Below the pieces are notes generated by a model. That model worked only from the letters and a program-made list of their open reading frames with translations, was not told the origin of the DNA and ran no database searches. Below, piece by piece: positions 11,208 through 23,547 of a stretch of 64,000 nucleotides of DNA. Positions within the stretch are counted from its first letter, which is position 1. Every line of letters begins with the position of its first letter. The position numbers were made by a program, and so were the translations under genes. The DNA comes from Corydoras sp. C115 (Eukaryota > Chordata > Actinopteri > Siluriformes > Callichthyidae), in NCBI GenBank assembly GCA_019802505.1, contig JAFMOC010000007.1, positions 10,032,001 to 10,096,000 on the forward strand, given 5' to 3'.

Positions 11208-11640
11208 CAGTGGTGTTTAAAAGTTTGTGAGCAGAATTTACTATATTTTCAAAATTCAAACTTGAAACTGAATGTTCAAATAAGGCCTAAAGTAGTCAGC
11301 AATTCAGTATAATTCAGTTTTACATATGTGTGTGGGAAAAATATGATAATCTTTAGGATTAGCAGATGTTTTGACCTAATGTCAAATGTTTTCTATTAAT
11401 AGGATCATTAATAGTATGAGTGGGAACACTGTTTTGTTTTAAACTGGTTAATATTACAACACTATTTCCAAATGGTTTGAATCTACAAGGTTGCAGGTAG
11501 ACCATTATGACCACGAGGAGTGGTCGACCAACAAAGATTGCACTGAAAGCAAGGTGTGTAATAGCCCACGTGGTCACAAATGGAACCTAGGTAACATCTA
11601 AGCGATTATAAACTTCACCGTCCACCGTCATAACACTTAA
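11208..11640 (+). mobile_element. Tc1-like transposon, 5' fragment
   Basis: After TA at 11206-11207 the left end 'cagtggtgtttaaaagtttg' matches a common fish Tc1-like terminus. At about 11410-11610 a decayed reading frame encodes the end of the N-terminal DNA-binding region of a Tc1 transposase: the residues FPNGLNL, then GRPTKIALKAR and VTSK fit the second helix-turn-helix and the GRPR-like AT-hook linker. Stops and frameshifts break the frame. The catalytic DDE part and right end are missing, so it cannot be active. Confidence 0.72.
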
Positions 11641-12349
11641 CATCAAAGCTGAGCATTACAGAAACATTAAAAAATTAGCTCATAATAACCATGTATTCAT
11701 TCATTTGATCTAATTGGCTTATACTTATTTCTTATAAAATATTTTATATAATATAAACATATATCATCAATTTATTCCTAAGATTAATGAATGTAGCATA
11801 CATATCATACAAAAATCATTTTTTTTACAGTGTGATAAAGTCTTTAGCATAAAGCAAAGAATAACAGAGTCTACCCTGTTGGGTTTTGCACAATAACAGA
11901 GTGTAAAGAACAATTATATATAGCAAAATATGGCAAAACAGAGCACCTGAGCATTTCAGTTAATTCATCATGACCTGACCCTCTATATTGACCACTTTAA
12001 AATCTCTTCAGCCAGCTCTGCAACCTTGATTTTACATTTCTCATGCAGCTTAAGCTATTTTAAAAGGCTACTAAAATGGCCTGTTTCTGAAATTATTCCT
12101 TACAACATCAAAATGATTAGACCATTTCTGTATGAGCAGCTGCACAAATGTTATTTCAAGCACTCATAATTTCTTGGCCTGACTATCGCAATATGTTGAG
12201 TGCTGGACTCCCATCTTGTATGACAAGGCTATTTAACTGATCCATTTTGCTGAGGTTCACCTGATGTTTAACCAACACAAGTGAACAAATTTACTACCCA
12301 TCGCTCTTCATTGTCTTTTAGTAGATACCCGCATCTAGTAAGTTCAAGT
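11641..12349. other. Anonymous AT-rich stretch
   Basis: No supported gene or repeat. Confidence 0.45.
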
Positions 12350-13262
12350 TGGAGTAATTTATTTAAATAGCACTTCTTACAATAGTACATTGTCACAGTG
12401 TTATAGGCCTGAAACCCCAAAAGAGCAATCTGATGTGACAGTGGCAAGAAAAACCTCCCCTCAGTGGTGGGTTCATCCTCCTTGAGTGGCTGGGCAGCAT
12501 CAACAGTGTAGGACAGCCATGTACAGATTGTGTAGTGATCAGGTGTCTGTATTTAATAAATGGAAAAAATATAAAAATTGGAAATTTATACAAGTCCATG
12601 CTCTGGGAGAGCCATGGATAAAGAGCTGGCGACACCTAAAGGAAACTGGCAACACCTTAAAGAAAAAAATTTTGACATCCACATTTTAATATCTTTGAAG
12701 CAGTCCTTGAGCTTGCTGAGTGAACAAACATCATTAGGGTTAGCTGAATTGTATAACTGAGTATCATCTGCATAAGAGTGGAAACTAATTCCATTTCTAC
12801 GAATAACTGATTACTATAGAAGCATATTTTACTTTTGCAAGATAAGAACATTGATTGTTAACACAAGTAAGCTGATATTAAACTATAATGCCCACAGTGT
12901 TTTTTTTCTATCAAGTAAGATGTTAAATAAAGCTGCACTAAGATTTAATAAGACAAGAAAAGAGATTTGTTTTTTTTTATCAGAGGGCATTAATAAATCA
13001 TTAACTACTTAATTAATCATTAACTAATATAATTTAGGTTGTCTCAGTGCTATGGTGAGACCTAAAATCTGTAAACTTCATGAATGTTATTAGCTAAAAG
13101 ATGGCGATTCTGCTGGCTGAACACAATTTTTAGATTTTAGAGACAAAGGGAAAGTTTTATATTAGTCTAAAGATGGACAGTATTAGAGGATACAAATTAG
13201 TTTTTTTAAAGTAAAGGTTTAATGACCGCTCACTTCAGATATTTGGTGACATAGCCTATTTT
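12350..13262 (-). mobile_element. L2-like LINE fragment: reverse transcriptase and 3' UTR, broken
   Basis: Read on the minus strand from 13262 down, decayed frames encode reverse-transcriptase blocks in the expected order. First comes an FRPISNLPFLSKILEK-like block (seen as FRLI.NFPFVSKI), then HSTET..VNDLL, then LLLDLSAAF-like (VLLNLSAALF). The active-site block FHSYADDTQLY follows near 12755-12815, then LKDCFKDIKMWM. The rest of the enzyme is deleted, and 12350-12560 is the 3' untranslated region with 'cttgccactgtcac' and the sequence before 'aaataaattact'. Many stops make it a pseudogene. The catalytic ADD is intact but out of frame with the N-terminal blocks. Confidence 0.8.
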
Positions 13263-13289
13263 AAGGGATGAATTTATATTCAGCATCTA

Positions 13290-13533
13290 AGCTTCTGACA
13301 CTGGCCTACAGGACAATCTATGGATCAGCTCCTTTATATCTAATTTATATCTCTCTATTTATAAAGTTTCAATCCAGCTCACTCACTAAACTCTATAGTT
13401 TATCGCCACATAGTGCTTATTTACTCAATATTCATAATCAAGTCATATCCATGTTGGACTACTTCATTTGCATTTGCAATACATCATTTAACTCCACCCG
13501 TGATAAATGTCAAAGGACAGGAGACCCCTGTGT
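13290..13533 (+). mobile_element. L2-like LINE, C-terminal fragment
   Basis: The plus-strand translation contains LTLAYRTIYGSAPLYL, matching the (A)LTLAYRT..GSAP.YL block near the C-terminus of L2-type ORF2. Similarity then fades. It faces the minus-strand LINE fragment just upstream, so the two come from different insertions or from a local rearrangement. A SINE follows at once at 13547. Confidence 0.72.
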
Positions 13534-13938
13534 AATATTGGATATTCATTCATTCATTCATTCATTCATTATCTTCCGCTTTATCCTATATTGGGGTCGA
13601 GGGGGGGGGGGGGTTCCCCATGCCCATCCAGGGGAGAACGTTTCGGGCGCTGGGCAGAAACATCCAGGACAGGGCGCCAATCTGTCGCTGGGCACACACT
13701 CACACACACAGACACGCACACAAACACACTCTATATGGGGCAATTTTTTGGAGAACTCAATTGACTTGATCCATGTTTTTGGACTGTGGGAGGAAACTGG
13801 AGAACCCGGAGGAAACCCACGCGGACACGGGGAGTACATGGAAACTCCACCCAGATGGGGATTCGAACCGGGAATCCCTAGTGCTGAGAGGCGAACGTGC
13901 TAACCACTAAGCCACCGTGCCGCCCAATATTGGATATT
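13534..13938 (-). mobile_element. Near-full-length SINE with 13-bp target duplication
   Basis: The element at 13547-13925 is a minus-strand copy of the 57.5-kb SINE, from a (CATT)n tail through a G-run (about 13600-13613), the TG/CA tract, the conserved central block and a complete tRNA-like head ('gccaccgtgccgccc' at the end). The duplication aatattggatatt occurs at 13534-13546 and 13926-13938. Its overlap with an open frame comes from the element and has no coding meaning. Confidence 0.94.
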
Positions 13939-14036
13939 TTTTTTCTAATTAAAAATGTACACTTTATAGTTAACTGTACATATGTTAACAAGCATATAAA
14001 CATTTAGAAGCAACAATAATAGGTAGGTTACACTTC

Positions 14037-14240
14037 GGTTCTACACTCATTGCCCATTTTATTGGTTCCACTTACTATTATGGTGCACATTATAGTTTTA
14101 CAATTACAGCCTGTGGTACATTGCATTTTTACTAAAAAGACTAAAGTGGACTAACAAAGTATGTAGATAAATAGATGGACTGTTTACTACAATGTATATC
14201 TATATACTAAGTGGGACTGATCAAATGAACACACAGTATG
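14037..14240. repeat. Fold-back copy of a dispersed DNA-transposon-like repeat
   Basis: The segment 14041-14120 read on the minus strand ('aagtggaaccaataaaatgg' and following) resembles 14161-14240 read on the plus strand ('aagtgggactgatcaaatg'). The same module lies at about 24236-24310, and an upstream module of the same family at 18520-18665. The two halves therefore form an imperfect inverted repeat. This fits a non-autonomous DNA element or two head-to-head fragments. Confidence 0.55.
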
Positions 14241-15218
14241 GAAATAAAAAAATATATATATTTATACAAAAATATAACTTACATGCATGTTTATAACATT
14301 CTTCAAAATGTTTTAAGTTATGTTGCAATCATGTTCAAACATACTTCAATATCACCAGTTTTGTTTGGTCTTGATGATCTGTGTATGGCAATGTCACTAT
14401 TTTACCAATATGAAACTACTCACTACTTTACAAAACGAATTCAGATATGGGCATTGGTCATGGTGTGAGCACTCTGTTTTACTAAGATCATCTACTGATG
14501 ATGATGAGTCAAACATCTAATCATTTCAGGCGTCCCTCAAATCCCACATTACCATGCAGGGGGTATGGCTTCAAACTCCGTCAGGCAGCAATTGGTGGGT
14601 GGTTAACAATAAAGAAACCCTAACCCCCAAATCTCTTTTTCTTAGTGTATCTCCCCAACAATAGTAGGCAGCACACATTCTAAAGGTCTCTGAAGCATGG
14701 GCCGATGTTTAGGATTAAAACATTTGTTGACTAAAAACAAATTACACATCTCCATTCTCTATTCCTCCCGCATTCTTTCTCCATGTCCTTTTGTGTTTCT
14801 CTTTTTAAAAGACTTGCACTTACATTTTTATTCACAAATTTTTCTGTGTGCAGGTAATAGAGAAGAAATGAAGGAAGTAGTGGGCAAAATGAACTTTAGG
14901 GTAGACAACTGATGCAATGCAAGTGTAATAATAAGAAACCATCAAAGAATAATGAACTATTTCTTTTATCCTAAAAAAGCTGTTATGATCAGGAAGACCA
15001 AAAATATGCTAATACTTCAGAAAGTAATAATCTATGCTTGAATAATTGAATAATTTTAACTAGGTAAGACAAATTTGCTACTACTTGACAAACTACTTAT
15101 CTAGAGTAAAATTTGAAAAGTAAAAAAACCCTTATTTCTCATCGATGAGTAATTAAATTTCAAGCTTCATTAAGGGCTTCTGCTTTCAGGCAGTTTGCAT
15201 TTCAAATGAGATCAGAGA
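14241..15218. other. Anonymous AT-rich stretch
   Basis: No supported gene. An AT-rich, octamer-like patch at about 15155-15212 ('gtttgcatttcaaatgag') is only a candidate regulatory sequence. Confidence 0.4.
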
Positions 15219-15220
15219 CA

Positions 15221-15253
<33 letters not shown>
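15219..15253. repeat. (CA)n microsatellite
   Basis: About 35 bp of CA repeats. Confidence 0.95.
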
Positions 15254-15255
<2 letters not shown>

Positions 15256-16057
15256 CATCACGCCCTGCCCACTTTTTGGTCTTAAACAAAAATTGACACT
15301 GTTACACTGCAATTTAGACTCATTTACACAATAAACACGAAACTATGACGCATGTACATTAACCCAGCAAACCACAGTAAGTGTACAGTAGTCCAAAGAT
15401 GAGGTGTAAGAAAATGTCTCACCCAGCAGTAATTTTGTTAATTTTAGGGACAATAAATGCCTGCACCTTATAAGTATTGTGGTGCCTCCGTATGATAGTT
15501 AATAAGGCAGCAAGGATCAGGCAAAGAAGATTAATAGCAAACAAGACAGAAGAGATGTGATTACAAGTGCTAGGCAGATACAATCCAATAAATAACACGG
15601 ACATTTATAGTAAAAAGTCAAAGAATCCTAGTCAAGGCCAGTCAATGTAGAAAAAGAACAAAAGTGATACAAGTTAAAATAATGAGCTGAACAGGAGAAC
15701 CAACGAAAACACTCAGGACAGCACCTTTAGTTTGTATCTTTAAATTTGAGTTTATTAAGTTGTCCTTTACTTCGGTTATTGTAAATAACAACTAGAGCAT
15801 GTTACCATGATTGTGTGTGATCGGATATGTTGCACGTGTTAAAGTCTGTGGTGTGTAACCTGTGTGCTATATAAAGAATTTTACTACACAGAATATGGAA
15901 TATTTGTGTCCAAACACAGGAATAGCATTTAAATATTATGTACACAAAAACTTTTAATAGAGTGGTTCCTAAATTACACTTCACCAGCAACCCACAGAGC
16001 TGGCTGCGATTGCAAAAGAATCTGGTAGAAAAAAATCCAATTACGCAAACAGCTTAA
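15254..16057. other. Unclassified stretch
   Basis: No gene or repeat family recognised. Confidence 0.4.
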
Positions 16058-16136
16058 TGGTTCCCCATGCCCATCCAGGGCAGAACGTTTTGGGCACTGG
16101 GCAAATACACTCAGGACAGGTCGCCAATCTATTATT
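16058..16136 (-). mobile_element. SINE internal fragment, minus strand
   Basis: 'ttccccatgcccatccaggg' and following bases match the tail half of the 57.5-kb SINE in reverse. On the minus strand it starts at 'aatagattggcgacctgtc', close to where the tail-only copies start, and it lacks the final tail. No target duplication is visible. Confidence 0.75.
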
Positions 16137-16955
16137 CAGAGGGTGAAGAGTGTGTTGTAAAATGCACCCAGCATTTAGAACTTAATTCAAAAAGTCAGAG
16201 TATCTCTGCACCATGATCTATGCTTGTTTTAACAGGAGGTCCAAATAGGTTTGTCTGAATACCCATTGTCTCATTGAGGCTGGATATGTAATATGGCCTT
16301 CCCCTAGTCTGGTTTAGATTTATTTATTCTAGAGTATCAGTAGAACTTTTAGTTTTCCCATGCTAGCTTGGTTAACCTTATGAATGTCTAGCTTTTTCCT
16401 AGGATTTAGCATTTTGTTTGTTTGCTGTAGCAGTTTTCCTTTCTAGTTTATGGAACTAGTAGAACTTTTACCTCTCCTCTAGCCTGTGTTTAGCTTAACT
16501 AGATGCTCATAAGATTATGTATGTGAATTTCAGGCCAAGAGGTCATTATTTTTTATTCATGTTTAGCATGTAAGCTTATATACCTTTTAGGCCATTACTT
16601 ATATTCCTGTTTGCCTGTGAGCTTTATTTTGTGCCTGTCACCAATGAGCTATTTGTGCTTACAGCCGCTGAGCTAAATCCTGTGTTGCAGCCTTATTTGT
16701 TTATTTCATCTCCTGCCTTTCTCCAGTCATTCCTTTGGCTCATAGCTTCTGCTACAAGCCATGGTAGGGTGGTTTACTTTAGTTAATTAAATATACAACC
16801 TAGGACCATATATTCATAAGTTTGGTTATTGTACCAACCACAAGTACTTTTATTCATTTATTTATTTTTTTTTTAATATTTTGGTCTTATCTGTGATATG
16901 CTGTCCAACAAACATATAAAACATATCCTCAGTTGAAAACTCAGATAGGGGCAAA
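16137..16955. other. Unclassified stretch with internal repetition
   Basis: Contains a direct repeat of 'agtagaactttta' (about 16330 and 16459) and several 'gtttagc'-like phrases, as seen in some LTR regions. No LTR boundaries, primer-binding site or polypurine tract could be shown. Confidence 0.35.
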
Positions 16956-16956
16956 G

Positions 16957-17022
16957 TACTGTGGGAGGAATCCGGAGAAAACCCACATACACACCTGTGA
17001 GAACATGGAAACTTCACCCAAT
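16957..17022 (-). mobile_element. SINE central-block fragment, minus strand
   Basis: 'actgtgggaggaatccggag' through 'acatggaaacttcaccca' matches the conserved central block of the DANA/Mermaid-like SINE in reverse orientation. Head and tail are lost. Confidence 0.72.
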
Positions 17023-17598
17023 GCTGCTGACCCTGCATCTTATTTGGCATTACTAAACATCTTAGCTGTTTTATACAATTAAATAAACTATATTTACATA
17101 TGTGTATTATACAAATATAATACATACATATTATATTTATATGTACATGCAAAGGTGCATGCATGCCTTGTTTTATTTCCATTCATGCTCCACTCAAAGA
17201 GCAGCACTGTTGGTCTTGCCAGTGTCTTGGGCCTGAAGGGAAAGCATCTAGCCATCAATCACACACTAATTGTGTTCCCCCTTTTTTTTTAGTCTTGCTC
17301 TTTGGTGTCTTTTACACTTTCTGATTTTCATTCTCAGCTGTTCACTGCAGGGATAGTGCAGATGTTCCATAGCAGGTGTTTAAACAAGCAGGGAGAAATA
17401 ATTACCATTCCATCAAATCCAGCACCACTTACTGCCTTTCCACACATCCACCCCTATGTTTCTTACCCCTCCACTTCATCCCCCATTCTCCTGCTGTCTC
17501 ACCCTGGAGAGAGACCCTCTTAAACAACTCTTTGCTAAAGTGTGCTGAAGTGGACTTTCTCAAGGACTTACTTATCTTTGCATGTATGTGTGTGTGTA

Positions 17599-17629
<31 letters not shown>

Positions 17630-18519
17630 CACAGCTCACTTGTGTGTAGAAGACTTCGGGTATACTGTAACTCTCTTCTGAAACCTCCATTAGTTTAAAC
17701 TGTATAATGAAGTGCATCTCTATGTACACATGATATAACGTCACTGTTGGAGTATTGGCTTGCTGAAACCACTACATACAGTAGCACATGTGTCTGCCAG
17801 TTACTTTCAAAATGTCTGTATCCATTTGAGGGCATACACTAAACTGACACAAAGTACGTGAGGAGAAGCAAGAAAGAGAGCGAGAGAAAGAAAAATAGAT
17901 CTCCTTAGCGTTTATGATGTGTACTTCTATGATTTACAAACAGATCATTTTAATATCTTAACTGCTCAAATCACATGTACAAGAAAACAGAAGAACAAAT
18001 CATGGGTCACAACATTATTTACATTCAACATGACAAAAAAAATTATTTTGCTCCAGAGAAATTGATCACAAAGTCTCCTTGTCTGTCTAGATTTTCAGTA
18101 CAGACAAATTATACTAAGCCCTTGGTGTTTGTGTGTGGCTGTGTGTACTGAGAGTTACATGTGTTGCCTTCTCTTTTGCTTACATTTAGGATTTAATTAC
18201 ACAACAGTATCAGTAACTAGGCAGTTTGTACAAGCAGGGAATTGACAATTAGCAAAAACCTGATTTACTAAATAAGCAGATAATCTAGGAAAAACCTGCA
18301 GGAATGTACTAAGCAGATAACTTGTTTAGCACAGAAGGTCCAACACGTCTGAAGCTAGATCTGAGTGTGGCAATGGCAAGAAAGTCAGTATGTTGATGTA
18401 GTAAATGACAAGGTAGTCTTAATATTTTTCATTCTTTGAAAGTTATAAATGTAAATATATTATTTATTAACTCCAGTAGCACTGCTATGTCTCACTTACT
18501 CATTTAACTTACATATGAC
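17023..18519. other. Unclassified stretch with a TG tract
   Basis: No gene supported. Contains (TG)n at 17585-17621 and a purine-rich patch near 17860-17900. Confidence 0.4.
17585..17621. repeat. (TG)n microsatellite, interrupted
   Basis: TG repeats with one 'ta' interruption. Confidence 0.93.
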
Positions 18520-18665
18520 CACCATGTCAGTATTACTGCCGTGTTGATAACGATCTACTCAAATAATTCTAAGATGATAGTCTGTGGTTTCTTATCATTA
18601 AAGAACGTTAACAGAGTATAAAAAAGCAAAAGAACACATGTCTATAACTGTAGAACTACGAACTG
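18520..18665 (+). repeat. Dispersed DNA-transposon-like repeat fragment
   Basis: 'accaccatgtcagtattac' through 'taactgtagaactacgaact' resembles the 'statistically common' catfish/characin repeat of the form '...ccaccatgtcagtatcactg...aattgtagaactacaaagtg...'. The second phrase also occurs at about 24270-24285 here. Family assignment rests on recall and is tentative. Confidence 0.5.
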
Positions 18666-21050
18666 AATTTAAGAACTAAATAAATATGCTAACATTTGCT
18701 GACCGGTTCAGTTAACCCTCTGTCAATATGTTACATTAATGAACCATCATTATAATGTTTAAAATAATCCCATGACTTGCATATTTTTTTAAGTAGGGAA
18801 TTCATTTTACTGTGTCTCAGTGCTGATAGAGTCACCGCCATCATAAAAAAATACTAATCCTGCATTCACAGTTGCAAGAGAGTGGAAATCGCAATTATTA
18901 AAATGCTGTTGTTTCACTGTTTATGTACAGCCTTCTAAACAGAACTTAATGGAATGGAATGGTAGAGTTTATAATGGTCATTTAAATATGATTTATATAA
19001 AATATTTTTGTAAATTGAACAGAACCTTAATGGAAGGCATGATTGAGAAAGGTTCTGAGTCTGTTTTTTCACTGTCAATCATTAAATCCACACCCTTCTA
19101 CCCTTGGTTGATATTGCAACCAAGCAATATCGGGCAATATCAATATAGTTAAATGTCTAACATGATTATGGAATCTGCATTTTAGAAATACATGTTCCAA
19201 AGAAATGTATTAAAGTAATAAAATGATAATAATATTTAAAAGAAGAAATCCACAGATAAATTAAACATATTTAAAGTTATATATTTGTAGTTTTACTTAT
19301 TTTTATTTTGAATTCAATTTTAGAAATCTTATAGTTTCTAGTATACTTTTTTTTTTCAAATTTACCAAAATTCTTTTTTACAGATTAAGCTTTACAGGAG
19401 TACCAATCGCATAAGCATTACAGACCTGTAAACACCACTGGCTGACAAACACCTTGAAGGTAAATTCTAAACATGGTTTACATGCCACTGTTGTACACAA
19501 GACACACAAGTGTGCGCACGCACATACACATACACACACACACACTAGTTCTCAATCCAGACTTACTTTTTGTACAGGAGCATAAAATAAACTGTACCTT
19601 CACATGAAGATAAATATCAGCAGCATTACAAACAAGCTATGGGGCATTTTAGGAATAAATGGAACTTAATAGTTTGATAGGATCAAGGCAAAAAGATTTT
19701 GGTGGAGAGAAAGAACATCATGTCAATTAGAATCAACCTAACAATCCTTTTCATAATGTAGAAACAAATATAGATTTTATGCAGGCTTTCAGTGTCTCTA
19801 GACCTTTTTTAAGAGTTTCATTTCATTGTCTGTTAAGCTTTGACTGACACTACTTAAGGGCCTTTCTCCTAATCAGATGAGATGGCAGAGCCTGTTTCAG
19901 CAGTCACAGTAAATACTTGAGTGATGACAAAATGTAAAAGAAAAAAAGAAAAATGTGTTTTGTTAGCTGCTGATAATGTGCTTAAGTGAGTTGATTTAAA
20001 ACACATTGCAGATAATATTTCCTCACTGACAACTGTATATTCAAAAACATTTAACTACCCAACATAACAACTTATTTTAAAATAACTAGATGCTACCAAG
20101 ACTATAAAATGATGCTTTGGCAGTGAGTATGTTCTGGTAAATATGTGTAAGGTGCAGCAGCATTATTGGGATTTGTAAATACAGAATGCTCTTACAGGTT
20201 TTCTGATCAGACACACCTTTATGTAACAGATTATAGGTTTTTAGAAACAATGACTCATCATTTTTCAAAAGAAAATCGTTTTAAGCCCTACTTGAGTGTA
20301 AATATGTTTTACCTACGTGGAAACACCCAAACCCTATACATACACACTATTTTACATGCATTGGGTACATACACAATATTTACTCCGCCTGTTTTGATGC
20401 ACATTCCTCTTTTTCAGTCAATTTATGGAAATTACCAATATTATTAAATTAAACAAGCACTATTATTACAGCAGGATATCTTCAATATTTGTACCATATC
20501 ATTATTGTGTTCTGGTTTAAGGTCCTCAGTACAACCTGCTTTTACATTTAGTGAATGATTAGTAGTCAGATTATTAGAAACAATTTGTTGGTGGCACAAT
20601 GACTGATTCAAATTGTGTGTTGTTTATCATCAAGTATTTTATTTGTGTGTTGTGTCTGTTCGTGAATGTAAATATTTATTTGAATTTTGCAAAACTGGGT
20701 GTATGACAACAAAAATGTTACAGTTGAAAAGAATATACAGCAAAATATAGATAGCAGTTATATAATACATAGAAAAAGAATATTGTAATTCAGTATACAC
20801 ATGTAAGTGTACTAGGGACTGATACTACACGTGTACTAACAAAAGGTGATCTGTTCATTGCTCAAGCATGTTTCACGCTTAAAGTCCAGTTTATTTGACT
20901 AGTAAGGTCATACAGTGCCATACCCAGACTTTATACCCCTAACTATTTCTTGTTTCTTTGAAGAGGAATCTTGGTTATAGTCACAGTTGTTTAATGGTGT
21001 TTGGGCACGATATGCACCTAGTGTGATCACCGATCATGCCTGTTTGGCTG
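18666..21050. other. 2.4-kb stretch without recognised features
   Basis: Only a short CA-rich patch at about 19503-19545 and AT-rich anonymous DNA. No gene supported. Confidence 0.4.
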
Positions 21051-21140
<90 letters not shown>

Positions 21141-21177
21141 TATATATATACATATATATATACACACACACACTATA
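21051..21177. repeat. (TA)n microsatellite, long
   Basis: About 127 bp, chiefly TA repeats with 'ca' interruptions in the last third. Such tracts can extrude cruciforms and are prone to assembly and length errors. Confidence 0.96.
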
Positions 21178-21225
21178 TTAAAAATAAAAAATATTATAAA
21201 AACATTATAAATTTTTTTTCCAAAA

Positions 21226-21280
21226 TTTGGGTGCAGTGATACTGGAAAATCACTGCATTGGCAGTATCACTGCACCCAAA
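21226..21280. repeat. Perfect 19-bp hairpin
   Basis: The arm tttgggtgcagtgatactg (21226-21244) is exactly complementary in reverse to 21262-21280, with a 17-nt loop. The loop itself contains 'atcactgcat', a near-copy of part of the right arm. Pairing stops sharply at both outer ends. It could arise by template switching or be a fold-back element core. There is no evidence of a microRNA. Confidence 0.9.
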
Positions 21281-22298
21281 ACTACTCAAAGAAGGCACAA
21301 AGAACAACACTCCTTAACTCCACTATGCTGTCTGAAAGCACTTTTCTTTCACAAAAAAAAAATTGCATCATGATGACATAAGTCTGTGTGTTCAGAACAT
21401 TAAATGCATTGTAAGTAAGGCCAGCAGGAATTTGGGACAATCATGCTCAGGCATGGTAGAAGGCAATCAGGCTTAAAGTGAGCATTCTTTTAGAAACCAA
21501 ACCGAAAGATGGAGATACTGTAAAGCACAAAATGCAAAAAAGGAATCAGAAAGAAAAGAGTCAGTGCTACACAGGCATTAAGTTAGAAACACTGTATACA
21601 GTCATTCGAAAGAGGTTGCTGGTGCAATGATTAGCATGCTATGAGAAAACCCTGCAAATAGAGGCAATTAATTTAATCTTCCACCCTCCCCAACCTCGAA
21701 AAAAAAGTTAATCAGCATTAATCATGTTCATCATTTGTTTACAAGTCATTTAGATTAGACTGGCCTCCTACAGCACCACTAAACACATACAATATAGTCA
21801 TTGTGGCACCAGTACGCACATCATTAATCATTAATGATTTTGGAAACTGCCATATTTTTTCATTACAAAAATCTTATGGAACATTATATATGTGTTAATA
21901 GTTCTGCATTTATTTCCTGCTGAGCCTGTAAAAAAGACAGCATTCCTCCGTACTTGGACTGTGTTTTCATGGCTTAAATAATGATTTGATTCAGGCCTAC
22001 AAAAAGCAGTGTTTGCCACATTACGATTCAATATGTCCTGTTAAGATTTTTCCAACTTTCCTATCCATATTATTTTTTAATATGCCTGTTTGGCATCACA
22101 GATACCTCTTGTTCAGTCAAAAAAAAGCTAATGATAGAAATGATAGTAAATGAGAAGTGATGAGATGACAATAAGTGTGATTTGACATCTTGAGTTTGCA
22201 GCTTTGACCAGCAATATTAGAGATTATTGTAACACATAATGTACATAATCCTGCCAAATGAAATAATCCATTTTGAACATGTTGCTATAAATCCCAGA

Positions 22299-22301
<3 letters not shown>
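21281..22301. other. Unclassified stretch
   Basis: No gene or repeat recognised. Confidence 0.4.

Positions 22302-22334
<33 letters not shown>
22302..22334. repeat. (TA)n microsatellite
   Basis: About 33 bp of TA repeats. Confidence 0.95.
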
Positions 22335-22336
<2 letters not shown>

Positions 22337-23547
22337 TTGGGTTTCATCAGAGAAAAGCCAAAAAAGAGAAGAATTAGCCATTAGGCTATATAAATTTGTA
22401 TTTGTGATTAAAAGCTTTGCTTCTAAAACTCACATAATTCGATAAAGCAATGAGCATGACACAAGGGGAAGAAATGCACAAAATTTACACAATTACTTTT
22501 ATTATAGCTTGTTTTATTTATAATATATTGATTTGATTACATTATGATGAGGAAGTTGTGCATAGTAACAAACCCATTATATGACACAAAAATGAAGGAT
22601 ATATGTAAAATCCAGTATATAAAGTATAAAATTATGTTTTAAATTGTAGTCGTCAGTGACGAGAATAAAATAATAAATACTTTTGTGTTGTTCTTCTGGG
22701 CTGTTTACTGAAGATGAAAAATGGGGGAAAAAAGCAAATGTCTCCAATGTCTGAATTTTCAGCCATTAAAACTCAAATAACTTACACTTCTCAAACTTTG
22801 GACGAAAGGAATTCTGGGAGAGTAGCATATAAAACATAATGAGAAAAACACACTCCCACACATGAAGCAAGGGCGTGTCAGTGCCATAAGAACATTGACG
22901 TACACTCATTACCCACTACCCTCCCCGCCACTCCATACAAACAAGTTTTTTTTGGTTGGCACTCTTGTAAAATGTTTTCAGTCATGCCCTGCGTGCTCAC
23001 TTAAGAGTCTGTGATTGTGAGGTCCAAGTAACTGTAGAATACTCTTAAGAATACCACAAGCACTCTTTGATTTTGCCCTGTGTGTTTGGGTTCTTTGAAG
23101 GTCTGTGTGAGCTCATACCACACTCAGCAGTCCAGTCCCTAACCCAGTGGGTGGGGTAGCCTGTTCCACTAGCTCATTTCAGGGTCAAACACAGGCGTTC
23201 AGTCCTGCACGCACACACCATGCATACTTCTCTCAATGGCCCTCTGTCTTTTTGCTGCCATTTTTAGATACCTATTAATATGACATCTTCACTTGATTAC
23301 ATAAAGTTACGATGCATACTAAATAAAAATTTAATATTCCAATTTTAACATACATTCAGGCTCATGTAAATGTTGCTGCAATTCTGTTTTCTTAAAATGC
23401 AAGTAAAACATGCTCCACAAGTAACATCATAGCTATCATCACCTGTGAGCAATGTGTAATACCTTCTTGTTTACAAATTAACATAATATACCATTACTGT
23501 TGTACAGGTCACATTTTACATTGAATTCAATAGAATTTTTATTTTAC
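22335..23547. other. Unclassified stretch
   Basis: The part at about 22860-23250 is less AT-rich than its surroundings but has no supported reading frame, splice pattern or repeat. Confidence 0.4.

Noticed and set aside
13268..13903. 211-codon open frame, the longest in the window
   Set aside because: It runs from an L2 fragment through a SINE in antisense; no host-protein meaning.
16200..16790. Possible LTR region
   Set aside because: Repeated short phrases only; no paired LTR, TG...CA boundaries, primer-binding site or polypurine tract.
20981..21181. Open frames made of repeated Tyr/Ile codons
   Set aside because: Translations of a TA microsatellite.
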